Assembly (NCBI GenBank): GCA_934540955.1
Contig: CAKTCY010000020.1
Span: 1-31,184, forward strand
DNA length: 31,184 nucleotides
Direction of reading: 5' to 3'
Source: an uncultured Faecalibacterium sp.
Lineage (GTDB): Bacteria > Bacillota > Clostridia > Oscillospirales > Ruminococcaceae
Shown: positions 22,275 to 29,733 of the stretch, piece after piece
Numbering within the stretch: position 1 is the stretch's first letter
How the letters are laid out: the number at the start of each line of letters is the position of its first letter
The notes under the pieces: generated by a model
What the model saw: the letters and a program-made list of their open reading frames with translations, nothing else
Database searches by the model: none
What the model was told of the DNA's origin: nothing
Position numbers and translations under genes: made by a program

Positions 22275-22351
22275 GCTTTCCTCCAATAGAATGAAAACAT
22301 ATCATGTACAAGAGCGGAATTGTCTCCGAAAAACTTCTTGCCCTTTCAACT

Positions 22352-22600
22352 TTATCTTAGTATGCGTACAATATGCAGAGCCATGTCCGCATTTTCTTTG
22401 TCCACAAATATCTCTGTGACATACTTCGGTTTTATGCCTAAAGATCCAATTCTTGCCTGATCGAACGTATTACGACGATTGACATCTTTGGTTTTGCAAT
22501 AGAATTTGATTCCAGCAGCTGCCAGCGCATCCGTGATACGATTACACTGGTAAGGGTCAGAAATAGTTGCAACTTGCGACTTGAAAAACTGTTCCAGCAT
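22352..22600 (-). CDS. Small DUF2007-like protein
   Basis: An 82-residue soluble protein. The pattern of a strand, a helix ending in DALAAAGIKFYCK, a variable loop, and a second strand plus helix (TEIFVDKENADMALHIVRIL) matches the ferredoxin-like layout of DUF2007, sometimes called putative signal-transducing proteins. An AGGAGG box lies six bases before the ATG. Family assignment is by pattern only. Confidence 0.65.
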   Translation of the reverse strand: MLEQFFKSQVATISDPYQCNRITDALAAAGIKFYCKTKDVNRRNTFDQARIGSLGIKPKYVTEIFVDKENADMALHIVRILR

Positions 22601-22826
22601 GACTATCCTCCTGCGCTTTTGGGTTGTAATCCTGAGAAGATGAAATTTACGGTTCTTTGTTTAGGTAACGAAATTTAAGCCCAATTTATTTTGTTTGTCC
22701 ACAAAATTTTTCAAAATCGTATAGTTGCACATAAATTTACAAAAAAATTGTTACACAATCACGATTCTTTTCCTACATTGCTGGTCAGCTGATTGGTTCT
22801 TAATAAAATATCCAAAACAGACCAAC
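22601..22826. other. AT-rich intergenic region
   Basis: About 230 AT-rich bases between the DUF2007-like gene and the zinc-ribbon terminator. A TTTGTTTAGGTAACGAAA stretch (about 22656-22674) resembles the inverted repeat upstream of the lipoprotein gene. No RNA gene or convincing promoter was found. Confidence 0.4.
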
Positions 22827-22861
22827 AGCCCTCTACTTGCAGTCTTTGCAAATAGAGAGCT
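22827..22861 (-). terminator. Terminator downstream of the zinc-ribbon gene
   Basis: On the minus strand a 15-pair stem (22861-22847 with 22841-22827, two G-U pairs, five-base loop) is followed by GTTGGTCTGTTTT. It lies 17 bases after the zinc-ribbon stop. Confidence 0.65.
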
Positions 22862-22877
22862 TTCGGTTTGTTAGTAG

Positions 22878-23195
22878 TTATCGGACTTTTCCACAGCTTT
22901 TGCAAAATCGTTCGGAAGAATCATTTAAGTTTCCACAGTCCGGGCAATACCATCTTCCATCCGGTAGCGGATCAACTGGCGAAGGTGTTTGACTTTCTTT
23001 CATCTGAGATTTGTTTTCTGGTGAAGTAAACAGCGGTGCAATATTTACATCTCTACGACTAACACCAGCAAGGCTTCTAAAATCCCACGATTTTACTTCT
23101 TGTGCCAATGTCCTTTTGGGTTCAATGTATTGACCGCACCGTTGGCAATATCGAACACCCAGCTTGTTTTCATAACCACAATTTTTGCAAGTCAT
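22878..23195 (-). CDS. Double zinc-ribbon protein
   Basis: A 105-residue protein with one zinc ribbon at each end: CKNCGY...CQRCG at residues 3-21 and CPDCGN...CKSCG at about 85-102. The middle is a polar linker without predicted membrane segments. Such paired ribbons are common in small regulatory or adaptor proteins of Firmicutes. It is flanked by the lipoprotein gene upstream and a terminator downstream. No specific function can be assigned. Confidence 0.75.
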   Translation of the reverse strand: MTCKNCGYENKLGVRYCQRCGQYIEPKRTLAQEVKSWDFRSLAGVSRRDVNIAPLFTSPENKSQMKESQTPSPVDPLPDGRWYCPDCGNLNDSSERFCKSCGKVR

Positions 23196-23320
23196 TTTAC
23201 ATACAATCCTTTAGTATTCAAAATACCAAAATTATTCAGTCAAGCCAAAAAAGTGAACCATGCAAATGCAACAGTTACACATATCATTAGAACCACTATA
23301 CACCGTTATTCCCATCATGT

Positions 23321-24304
23321 CTAAAAACGAATTGATTTTGCGATTTCTAATGCTTGGCTTTCCGATACAGAACTTGCTTCAAGTTCAATTGCAACAAAGC
23401 ATTCTTTCTCGTTATCATAAGCGAGAATCCCCAAATTGTTCACGGATTCTGAACTTGCCCCATCTTGAAAAATTACCGTTGTAAGTGCAGTCGTTCCGTG
23501 TTCTGTGTTTTGTATCACATCGTATTTATTATCCGTGTCAAACCTGTAAACCGACCCTAGCCGAAGTGCCGAGTAAACAATCTGCACGGAATCTCTATCA
23601 CCTTCATATGGTTCATAGGTACTGTATCCAACCGCACCAACCAACACATGATTTTTGTCATAAATATCATATACTGGATAAGACGGATTCAGGCTTGCAA
23701 GAGCAAGCGGTTTATTATCAGCACGTTGCGTTTGTTCTCTCTTTTGAATTTTCCACTCTTGCGGAAGTTCGATTGAAATAACACTGCTCGCTTGTCCTGA
23801 TTCTTCAGGTTGAAATTCAATTTGCCGATTTGGTTTCTCCTTGTTTTCAGCTTGTTCTCCTAAAATATCTGATGCGATTTGTCCATATTCTTTATCAGTG
23901 GTGATGGATTCCAGATACTGATAAAGCGTATTTCTTTCATCATCCGACCCACTATAGGGAAGCTCTGTTTTTATGCCGGATAAAACAAGCTGCTGAAAGT
24001 CTTTATCCTTCATTAGTTTGTCATATTTCAACACATACAGTGTGTCTTGAGGGAATTTGATAAGACGATTTGTCAACACCGAAAAGCAATCTTCTGTATA
24101 CCCACCATCCGATTCTTTAAGCTTTTGCAGTATTTGGCTTGTGCTGGCATTTTCAAGATTAGATAAAAATTCCTGCTCGCTTGTCACCGATGTCGATATA
24201 GGAGAGTCCATAGAAGTTGAAGAGGATACTTTTGTTGAGCAAGCTGACAATCCTATGATTGTCGCAACCGAAATTGCAATGAAACTCCTTTTCATATAGA
24301 ACAT
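23321..24304 (-). CDS. Predicted lipoprotein
   Basis: About 327 residues with a lipoprotein signal: MKRSFIAISVATIIGLSACS, lipobox LSAC. A Ser/Thr-rich stretch follows the Cys, then a helical part (about 40-150) and a C-terminal domain from about 175 (ISIELPQEWKIQKRE...LGILAYDNEKECFVAIELEAS) of a kind seen in exported sensor-associated proteins. Either ATG at 24304 (GGAGGTG three bases upstream) or at 24295 (box twelve bases away) could be used. It should sit on the outer face of the membrane. Two short repeats with TTGTYTAAGTAAA lie upstream. Linkage to the ECF sigma/anti-sigma pair suggests a stress or signal role. Confidence 0.75.
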   Translation of the reverse strand: MFYMKRSFIAISVATIIGLSACSTKVSSSTSMDSPISTSVTSEQEFLSNLENASTSQILQKLKESDGGYTEDCFSVLTNRLIKFPQDTLYVLKYDKLMKDKDFQQLVLSGIKTELPYSGSDDERNTLYQYLESITTDKEYGQIASDILGEQAENKEKPNRQIEFQPEESGQASSVISIELPQEWKIQKREQTQRADNKPLALASLNPSYPVYDIYDKNHVLVGAVGYSTYEPYEGDRDSVQIVYSALRLGSVYRFDTDNKYDVIQNTEHGTTALTTVIFQDGASSESVNNLGILAYDNEKECFVAIELEASSVSESQALEIAKSIRF

Positions 24305-24330
24305 ACACCTCCCGTTTGTTTTCATCAGAA

Positions 24331-24401
24331 GCTTTTACTTAGACAACGCAGCAACCAACACATTTGTTGCAGGATTTTCCAAATTTGTTTACTTAAACAA
24401 A
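24331..24401. repeat. Repeated TTGTYTAAGTAAA motif upstream of the lipoprotein gene
   Basis: On the minus strand TTGTTTAAGTAAACAA (24400-24385) and TTGTCTAAGTAAAAGC (24346-24331) share 12 of the first 13 bases, 54 bases apart. The first lies in a perfect inverted repeat TTTGTTTA-CT-TAAACAAA (24384-24401). They could be regulator sites or, for the palindrome, part of termination after the anti-sigma gene. Confidence 0.4.
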
Positions 24402-24451
24402 AATCCATCCTCACATTTGTGCTCATCTACAAATATCTAGGCATTTTGCCG

Positions 24452-25141
24452 TTAACAAATACTTTCTGCAACCTTCATCAACTCATCCAATGAACCATCG
24501 CCCATAATTGTGCAGGAAACACCAGCATCCTCCCAAATCAAAATATAGCAGGTGACCTGCCCCGGAATCTCACTTGTTCCAAGTGTTGCTTCCTTATCTC
24601 CAATCTTTACAGTTGTATAAACGGTATGTTCATTATCGAATGTTTCAATCTGTCCGTATGCGGTTATAATTGAACAATCCACAAAATAGATTTCTCCGGC
24701 AGCATTAACATACGCATGAGAGAATGTTTCCTTTTTATCATAGCCTTGCGTATAGTCACGCCAAAATCCGACTTGTACATAATGTTCACTATACGCATCG
24801 GGAAGCTGTTCTAATGGTTCTCCCTCAACTTTATAAGTGACTTGCATCTCAATTGGTAAGAACTTCTGAATCATCGTATAAACTGCCTTGCGGAAGTCTG
24901 CGCTTACTGCAAGCGCGCTGAGAGTTAAAATTACCAGCGTCAGAGCTGCAACAAGCACTCGTTTCAGCACCGGACGGCGTTTATGCAACGCCGCTTTCAG
25001 GCGAGCATCCCATCGGGAAGTGTCCGAGTAGCGTTCTTCAAGCTGTGCCGGAGTTGGCAGCTCGTCCAGTTCTTTCTGTGCATCTGCACGGAGTGCCATC
25101 ATCAAAGCTGCATCAAAAGAGATCTCTGTCCGCTCACTCAC
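24452..25141 (-). CDS. Anti-sigma factor-like membrane protein with DUF4367 domain
   Basis: A 229-residue single-pass protein. The cytoplasmic N-terminus (about 1-58) would hold the ECF sigma factor, one membrane helix follows (about 62-82, VLVAALTLVILTLSALAVSA), and the outer part ends in a DUF4367 domain (TCYILIWEDAGVSCTIMGDGSLDELMKVAESI). Its start overlaps the sigma gene stop by eight bases, the classical sigma/anti-sigma arrangement. Related pairs respond to cell-envelope stress in Clostridia; the signal here is unknown. Confidence 0.85.
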   Translation of the reverse strand: MSERTEISFDAALMMALRADAQKELDELPTPAQLEERYSDTSRWDARLKAALHKRRPVLKRVLVAALTLVILTLSALAVSADFRKAVYTMIQKFLPIEMQVTYKVEGEPLEQLPDAYSEHYVQVGFWRDYTQGYDKKETFSHAYVNAAGEIYFVDCSIITAYGQIETFDNEHTVYTTVKIGDKEATLGTSEIPGQVTCYILIWEDAGVSCTIMGDGSLDELMKVAESIC

Positions 25142-25664
25142 GGCTGTTCAGCTCCTTCCACAATAGTTTTCTTCCACGGAAAAGCCGCATCCGAACCACT
25201 TCATCCGTCAGTCCAAGCGATTCGGCAATCTCCCGGTTGGTGTAGCCCATCGCCAAAAGGCGCAGTGGATCACGGTACATCGGCTTCATCTGCCCAATCA
25301 GTTCTGTCAGGTGTTGGATGTTATCGGTGCTGACTACTGCATCATCCGGCACCGGGGCATCATCTGGTGCGTCCGGGACTTCTTCCAGTGGTTCTTCTCG
25401 CTGCTTGCGAAGCATATCGTATGCACGGCTTCTACTACAACTAACGAGATAAGCAGCGAGTTCGTGACAGTTTTCTCGATGAATTTTAGAAAAATTTTTG
25501 GCAACGTACAAAAACACCTCTTGCAGTACATCTTCTGCCAGATACGAATCGCCCATAATTTTGTAAGCGGTATGGTAGACCAGCCGCTTGTAAGTGTTGT
25601 ATACATCTACAAATTGTTCTTCACTGCTCCGGTCATCCAGAACAGCCAGATACATTGCCAGCAT
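25134..25664 (-). CDS. ECF-type RNA polymerase sigma factor
   Basis: A 176-residue sigma-70 family protein with region 2 (about 15-80, EEQFVDVYNTYKRLVYHTAYKIMGDSYLAEDVLQEVFLYVAKNF) and region 4 (about 118-172, GYTNREIAESLGLTDEVVRMRLFRGRKLL). The start MLAMYLAVLDD is typical of clostridial ECF proteins. It is co-transcribed with the anti-sigma gene and preceded by a 31-bp palindrome. It would direct a small regulon, probably including element cargo; target promoters are not identified. Confidence 0.9.
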   Translation of the reverse strand: MLAMYLAVLDDRSSEEQFVDVYNTYKRLVYHTAYKIMGDSYLAEDVLQEVFLYVAKNFSKIHRENCHELAAYLVSCSRSRAYDMLRKQREEPLEEVPDAPDDAPVPDDAVVSTDNIQHLTELIGQMKPMYRDPLRLLAMGYTNREIAESLGLTDEVVRMRLFRGRKLLWKELNSRE

Positions 25665-25688
25665 TTTCGCTCACATCCCTCTTATCGG

Positions 25689-25719
25689 GAGGAATTATGT
25701 CAATTTGACACAATTCCTC
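25689..25719. repeat. 31-bp near-perfect palindrome upstream of the ECF sigma gene
   Basis: Arms 25689-25703 and 25705-25719 are 15-bp inverted repeats with a single mismatch (GAGGAATT.TGTCAA) around one central T. It has no T-run on either side. It lies 25 bases upstream of the sigma start and ten bases after the end of the next minus-strand gene. It contains TTGACA on the minus strand. Confidence 0.7.
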
Positions 25720-25728
25720 TCTGCCCAC

Positions 25729-26394
25729 TCAGATAAACCACCACGGCAGTTCCAGCCACAAATTATCCATAGCCTGTTCCTCCGTCTTTTTTGCGCGGCC
25801 TTTTGTCAGGTGAAAGTATATCGCCGTGCCGATCAGCGGATGTTCCTCGCCATCGGTGAAGCCATAGCGGTACAGCAGATAAGTCTGCTCACGCTGGGTC
25901 AGCCGTTTCAGACTCTCGTACAGTTCCCGGCGCGATTCCTGTTCTTCCATAATGCTCTGCGGCTGCATGGCGTAGGGGTCAGCTATGGCTTCAATGCGCC
26001 GCAGCTGTTCCTCTCCCGGCAGAACATCGTCCAGCGAAACGCGCTGGTAGCAGACACCGTCCTTGTCCTCCGTTACCATCCGCTGCTCAAAAGCGGCAAA
26101 GGCATTCCGCACCATGTCCATCATGGCGTTGCGGATAGCAGGAGCCGCGTAGGTCAGGAACTTCATGCCGCACGCTGCATCGAACTTTGGCACGGCTTTC
26201 CATAAGCCAAGATTGCCCGCTTGTTTCAAATCGTCTGTGTCAAGGTTCAGGCCGGACTGTGCCAGATTCATGCTGCGAAAAAGGTCATTTGCCACCTTGC
26301 CGATAAAGGACTTGTTGTTGTCGATCAGGCTGTCCAGCGCAGCTGCATCGCCTTTCTGTGCCAGCACACAAAGCCGTTCATTCGTCTGCTTCAT
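25729..26394 (-). CDS. Sigma-70 family protein of the mobile element
   Basis: A 221-residue protein. Region 2 is clear: DTDDLKQAGNLGLWKAVPKFDAACGMKFLTYAAPAIRNAMMDMVRN at about 48-95. The C-terminal part (SLKRLTQREQTYLLYRYGFTDGEEHPLIGTAIYFHLTKGRAKKTEEQAMDNLWLELP) resembles region 4 only loosely. Proteins like this are common in clostridial conjugative and mobilizable elements, where they probably drive element genes. The start at 26394 is chosen over the longer frame because AGGA lies upstream and family similarity begins there. The gene overlaps the XRE gene by 17 bases. Confidence 0.82.
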   Translation of the reverse strand: MKQTNERLCVLAQKGDAAALDSLIDNNKSFIGKVANDLFRSMNLAQSGLNLDTDDLKQAGNLGLWKAVPKFDAACGMKFLTYAAPAIRNAMMDMVRNAFAAFEQRMVTEDKDGVCYQRVSLDDVLPGEEQLRRIEAIADPYAMQPQSIMEEQESRRELYESLKRLTQREQTYLLYRYGFTDGEEHPLIGTAIYFHLTKGRAKKTEEQAMDNLWLELPWWFI

Positions 26395-27208
26395 GGGCGT
26401 TTTCCTGCTCTGCGGCGGACTGCAAGATTCCCAGCAGACCGTTCCGCAGCTGTTCCAGCGCTTCCGGCGTAGCTCCTTCCATGCCCGAAACACTGTCCAA
26501 CATTGCATCCGTCAGCTGCTCTGCTGTAATCGTTGGGTGCTGTACATCCTGCCCCTTGGTCAATTCGGTGAACATCTTCTCTGCCACTTTCTTACTCATA
26601 GCTTCCTGTTCGGCGTAATGGCTCCCGATGCCCTTTTTGATCTCCTTGACCGCCGCCATGAAGTACATCTCAATGTCATCAAGGTCGCCTTGATACACCG
26701 GCTTTCTCCGAAGGCTGATGTCCTTTGCAGCTTTGGTTGCTTCCGGGGTCTTGACCTTTGTGCGCAGCAGGGTGCTCAATGTCGTGAGCAGGGCGTTCTG
26801 TGCCGCAATACCAGATGCAAAGGTATCATCAAAATACTGCGATATGCGGTAAGTAAGCTCTGCAAAGCGGGCGTTTTCCAGCAGCAGGTTGACCACCTCT
26901 GCATTGACACGTCCTGTGTAGAGATTCTTTGCGGCTTCTACGGACAAGCCCAGTTCGGCAATATCGTAGTTCTTGCGGTCGGGAATGTTGGTTTCTCCCA
27001 GCAGAAAATCCGTGGATACGTTGAACAGCCTTGCAATTTTCAGCACCTGCTCATGGGTCAGGGTTCCCTTTGCACCGCTGATGAAGCGGCTGATGGTGCT
27101 CTTGGAGCAGCCGAGTTCCTTGGCAAGTTCTGGTTGGCTGATGTTGTGCTCTTTCATCAAGTCCGCAAGACGGACGTTGGATGGTGCGGGCAGATATTCC
27201 TGTGCCAT
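26378..27208 (-). CDS. XRE family transcriptional regulator
   Basis: A 276-residue protein with an N-terminal helix-turn-helix (about residues 10-70: LADLMKEHNISQPELAKELGCSKSTISRFISGAKGTLTHEQVLKIARLFNVSTDFLLG). The remaining 200 residues are helical and not recognised; they may sense a ligand or bind a partner. AAAAGGAGG precedes the ATG, and a good promoter lies 30-60 bases upstream. It heads a two-gene unit with the sigma-like gene and is divergent from the primase gene, the place of a master regulator of element transfer. Confidence 0.88.
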   Translation of the reverse strand: MAQEYLPAPSNVRLADLMKEHNISQPELAKELGCSKSTISRFISGAKGTLTHEQVLKIARLFNVSTDFLLGETNIPDRKNYDIAELGLSVEAAKNLYTGRVNAEVVNLLLENARFAELTYRISQYFDDTFASGIAAQNALLTTLSTLLRTKVKTPEATKAAKDISLRRKPVYQGDLDDIEMYFMAAVKEIKKGIGSHYAEQEAMSKKVAEKMFTELTKGQDVQHPTITAEQLTDAMLDSVSGMEGATPEALEQLRNGLLGILQSAAEQENAHEADE

Positions 27209-27240
27209 GTGGTCGGCCCTCCTTTTTGAGCTTTTTCCTC

Positions 27241-27269
27241 ATTATAATACGCTCTGCCGTTTTGTTCAA
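27241..27269 (-). promoter_or_regulatory. Promoter of the XRE/sigma unit
   Basis: On the minus strand TTGAAC (27264-27269) and TATAAT (27241-27246) with a 17-base spacer. Confidence 0.8.
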
Positions 27270-27403
27270 TATACGTTTTCCTCTCCGCCCTTGCTGTTGC
27301 AATCCTGCAACCAGTAAGGGCTTTTTTCTTTTTCCGTTGCAGTTCTGCCGCTTTTTCGCCTTTCCTGCAAAATTTTCCGTATATTCAGGCACAAGGCAAA
27401 AAA

Positions 27404-27434
27404 CACCAGAGTTCCCACTTTGGGGTCTCTGGTG
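27404..27434 (+). promoter_or_regulatory. Leader hairpin before the CHC2 primase-like gene
   Basis: CACCAGAG (27404-27411) pairs perfectly with CTCTGGTG (27427-27434), with inner CCC (27414-27416) and GGG pairing. It ends 16 bases before the RBS and has no T-run, so it is more likely an mRNA structure or protein site than a terminator. Confidence 0.55.
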
Positions 27435-27462
27435 CAACGCACGAAACAAAGGAGGAATGCCC

Positions 27463-28065
27463 TTGAGCCTGTATCAAACTGTCAAGTCCGCCATCACCGT
27501 TCGGCAGGTGGGAGAGATGTACGGCATGGAGCCCGACCGCCATGGCATGGTGTGCTGTCCGTTCCATTCCGACAGCGACCCCAGCATGAAGCTGAACGAC
27601 ACCTATTATTATTGCTTTGGCTGCGGAGCCAACGGCGATGCCATCGACCTCACCGCCAAGCTGTTCGACCTGAACCCCCGGCAAGCCGCCGAGAAGCTGA
27701 TACACGACTTCGGGCTTGACCCGGACAAGCCGCCCGCCAATGCCATCGCTCTGCCGCCGCCCAAGCGCGGCCTGACGGACGAACAGCGGGCAGACATCGC
27801 CTACTGCCTGCGGGTGCTGACCGATTATCTTGACCTGCTGCACGACTGGCAGGAGCGCTACAAGCCCGCGACCCCGGAGGAACCGCACGACCCACGGTTT
27901 GAAGAAGCCCTCCACATGACCGAGACCATCGAGCACCTGACGGACTGCGTTGCATTTGGGACACCCCAGCAGAAGGCCGATGCCGCCGCACAGCTGCTGT
28001 CCGGGTCGTACCTGCTGATGTTGGAGGAGCGCACCGACCGCCTTGCTCTGGCAAAGTGCGCCTGA
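27463..28065 (+). CDS. CHC2 zinc-finger primase-like protein
   Basis: A 200-residue protein with the DnaG-type CHC2 zinc finger: C32-P-F-H35 and C51-F-G-C54, followed by NGDAIDLTAKLFDLNPRQAAEKL. There is no TOPRIM domain; the rest (about 85-200) is helical. The TTG at 27463 is preferred because GGAGG (27451-27455) is seven bases away, whereas the ATG at 27457 is only one base after it. The polymerase and helicase functions must come from other proteins; the next gene encodes the helicase. Together they probably replicate the excised element or complete the transferred strand. Confidence 0.85.
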   Translation: MSLYQTVKSAITVRQVGEMYGMEPDRHGMVCCPFHSDSDPSMKLNDTYYYCFGCGANGDAIDLTAKLFDLNPRQAAEKLIHDFGLDPDKPPANAIALPPPKRGLTDEQRADIAYCLRVLTDYLDLLHDWQERYKPATPEEPHDPRFEEALHMTETIEHLTDCVAFGTPQQKADAAAQLLSGSYLLMLEERTDRLALAKCA

Positions 28066-28078
28066 CGATTCATTCACC

Positions 28079-28121
28079 TAAAGTGGTGCTTATCATTATG
28101 ATAAACACCACTTTACTTTTT
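28079..28121 (+). terminator. 37-bp palindrome with T-run between primase-like and helicase genes
   Basis: Arms 28079-28096 and 28098-28115 are 18 bp each with one mismatch and a single central T, followed by CTTTTT (28116-28121). It fits an intrinsic terminator, but the helicase RBS begins right after, so read-through or another role must be considered. Confidence 0.7.
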
Positions 28122-28138
28122 GAAAGGAGAACCCCCCT

Positions 28139-29455
28139 ATGAAGAAAAACATTTCCCGCAACCCCTTATGGCCGGACTGGTACAACGGCAAGAAGATCGA
28201 TGAAGTCCAGTTTGGCCGCGCCTTTCTGGAGCAGTGGCCGCTGAAATGTGTCAACGGTACACTGTACACGCTGGACGGCCCGGTGGAGGACGAGAGCGAG
28301 ATCAAGCAGCGCATCTTGGAGAACATCGAGGAATATGTCACCTCCGGCCTGTCCAAAAAGGTCACCAACATTCTGGAGACCATCAAGCTGCTGGCCTTTT
28401 CCGACCCGTTTCCCATCGAGCAGGACTGCATCCACCTCCAGAACGGCGTGTACCATCTGCCGGACGGCTCTTTTCAGGAGAGCCGCCTGTTCTGCCAGAA
28501 CCGCCTGCCTGTGAGATATGACCCCAAAGCCGCCAGCCCTGACCGTTGGCTGACCTTCCTGCACGAGCTGCTGGACGAAGCCGACATCCCTACCTTACAG
28601 GAATATCTGGGCTACTGCCTGATCCCCAGCACCAAGGGACAGAAGATGATGCTCATCGTTGGCAAGGGCGGCGAGGGCAAGTCCCGCATCGGGCTGGTGC
28701 TCAAGCGGCTCATGGGGGATGCCGCCAGCAATGGCAGCGTCCAGAAAGTGGAGAACAACCGCTTTGCCCGTGCCGATCTGGAACGCCGCCTGCTGATGAT
28801 CGACGATGATATGGATATGAACGCCCTGCCCAAAACGAATTATATTAAGACCATCGTGACCGCCGAAGCCAAGCTGGACTTGGAGCGCAAGGGTGTCCAG
28901 AGCTACCAGCGGGACATCTACGCCCGATTCCTCTGCTTCGGCAACGGTGCGCTGACCTCGCTGTACGACCATTCAGACGGCTTCTTCCGCCGTCAGCTCA
29001 TCCTGACCACCAAGGACAAGCCTGCTGACCGCACGGATGACCCTTTCCTTGTGGAGAAGATGTGCGCCGAGTTGGAAGGCATCCTGCTGTGGTGTCTGGA
29101 AGGGCTGCACCGGCTGGTGCAGAACGATTTCCGCTTTACTGTCAGCGAACGAGCCGCCGCCAACGTGGACACCATCAAGCGCAGCAGCAACAATGTCATC
29201 GACTTTATGGAATCGGAGGGCTACTTCCGCTTCAAGGCGGACTACTTCATCAGTTCCAAGGAGTTCTACGACATTTATAAGCAGTGGTGCGAGGACAACG
29301 CCTGTCACAGCGTATCGGCGATCCGTTTCAGCGCAGAGCTGCGCCAGAATGACCGCCGCTACAACCTTGAAGCCACCAACAACATCTACCTGCCCGGTGG
29401 GCGCAGAGTGCGGGGTTTCGTGGGTATTGAGCCACTTGTCCACCCCTGCCCGTAA
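28139..29455 (+). CDS. D5/P4-family primase-associated helicase
   Basis: A 438-residue protein with the D5 N-terminal region (about 85-165, FPIEQDCIHLQNGVYHLPDG) and an SF3-type helicase core: Walker A GKGGEGKS at 175-182, Walker B RLLMIDDD at about 217-224, and a sensor region (YARFLCFGNGALTSLYDHSDGFFRRQLIL). The C-terminal part (about 350-438) is probably a winged-helix DNA-binding domain. A polymerase-type primase domain is absent, so it likely works with the CHC2 protein encoded upstream. It would unwind the element origin. GAAAGGAG precedes the ATG. Confidence 0.9.
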   Translation: MKKNISRNPLWPDWYNGKKIDEVQFGRAFLEQWPLKCVNGTLYTLDGPVEDESEIKQRILENIEEYVTSGLSKKVTNILETIKLLAFSDPFPIEQDCIHLQNGVYHLPDGSFQESRLFCQNRLPVRYDPKAASPDRWLTFLHELLDEADIPTLQEYLGYCLIPSTKGQKMMLIVGKGGEGKSRIGLVLKRLMGDAASNGSVQKVENNRFARADLERRLLMIDDDMDMNALPKTNYIKTIVTAEAKLDLERKGVQSYQRDIYARFLCFGNGALTSLYDHSDGFFRRQLILTTKDKPADRTDDPFLVEKMCAELEGILLWCLEGLHRLVQNDFRFTVSERAAANVDTIKRSSNNVIDFMESEGYFRFKADYFISSKEFYDIYKQWCEDNACHSVSAIRFSAELRQNDRRYNLEATNNIYLPGGRRVRGFVGIEPLVHPCP

Positions 29456-29484
29456 AAAGTGCATTTTTTTCACGGAAGAAGTTC

Positions 29485-29633
29485 GTACAACCCGTACGGT
29501 CTGTACTAGTACGCACCTGTACGACAAATCGTTGCAAATTAAAACGTGGTATCGTTTGTATTTCGGATTTTCGTACACCGTACGAACCGTACAGGTTATT
29601 TGAAGTCCGTACGCAATTTTTTCAGATGCGTAC
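29485..29633. repeat. Cluster of ten GTAC sites, iteron-like
   Basis: GTAC, mostly within CGTACG-like contexts, occurs at 29485, 29494, 29503, 29509, 29519, 29573, 29580, 29589, 29609 and 29630. About 0.6 would be expected in 149 random bases. Several are 9-10 bases apart, near one helix turn. Confidence 0.65.
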
Positions 29634-29641
29634 GGAGCAAT

Positions 29642-29733
29642 CAAGTTCGCATTGTGCGAACTTGTCGGGGCGAGGCCCCTCCATCTTGCTGGCGCAAGAC
29701 CGTTCGGTCACTTAAAAGCCCCACTGGGGCTTT
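29642..29733. other. Row of five perfect hairpins, candidate oriT or single-strand origin
   Basis: Perfect stems in order: CAAGTTCGCA/TGCGAACTTG (29642-29664, TTG loop), GGGGC/GCCCC (29667-29679), CTTGC/GCAAG (29685-29698), GACCG/CGGTC (29698-29709) and AAAGCCCC/GGGGCTTT (29715-29733, ACT loop). Stems are separated by zero to six bases. The first is the most oriT-like inverted repeat. Confidence 0.6.
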
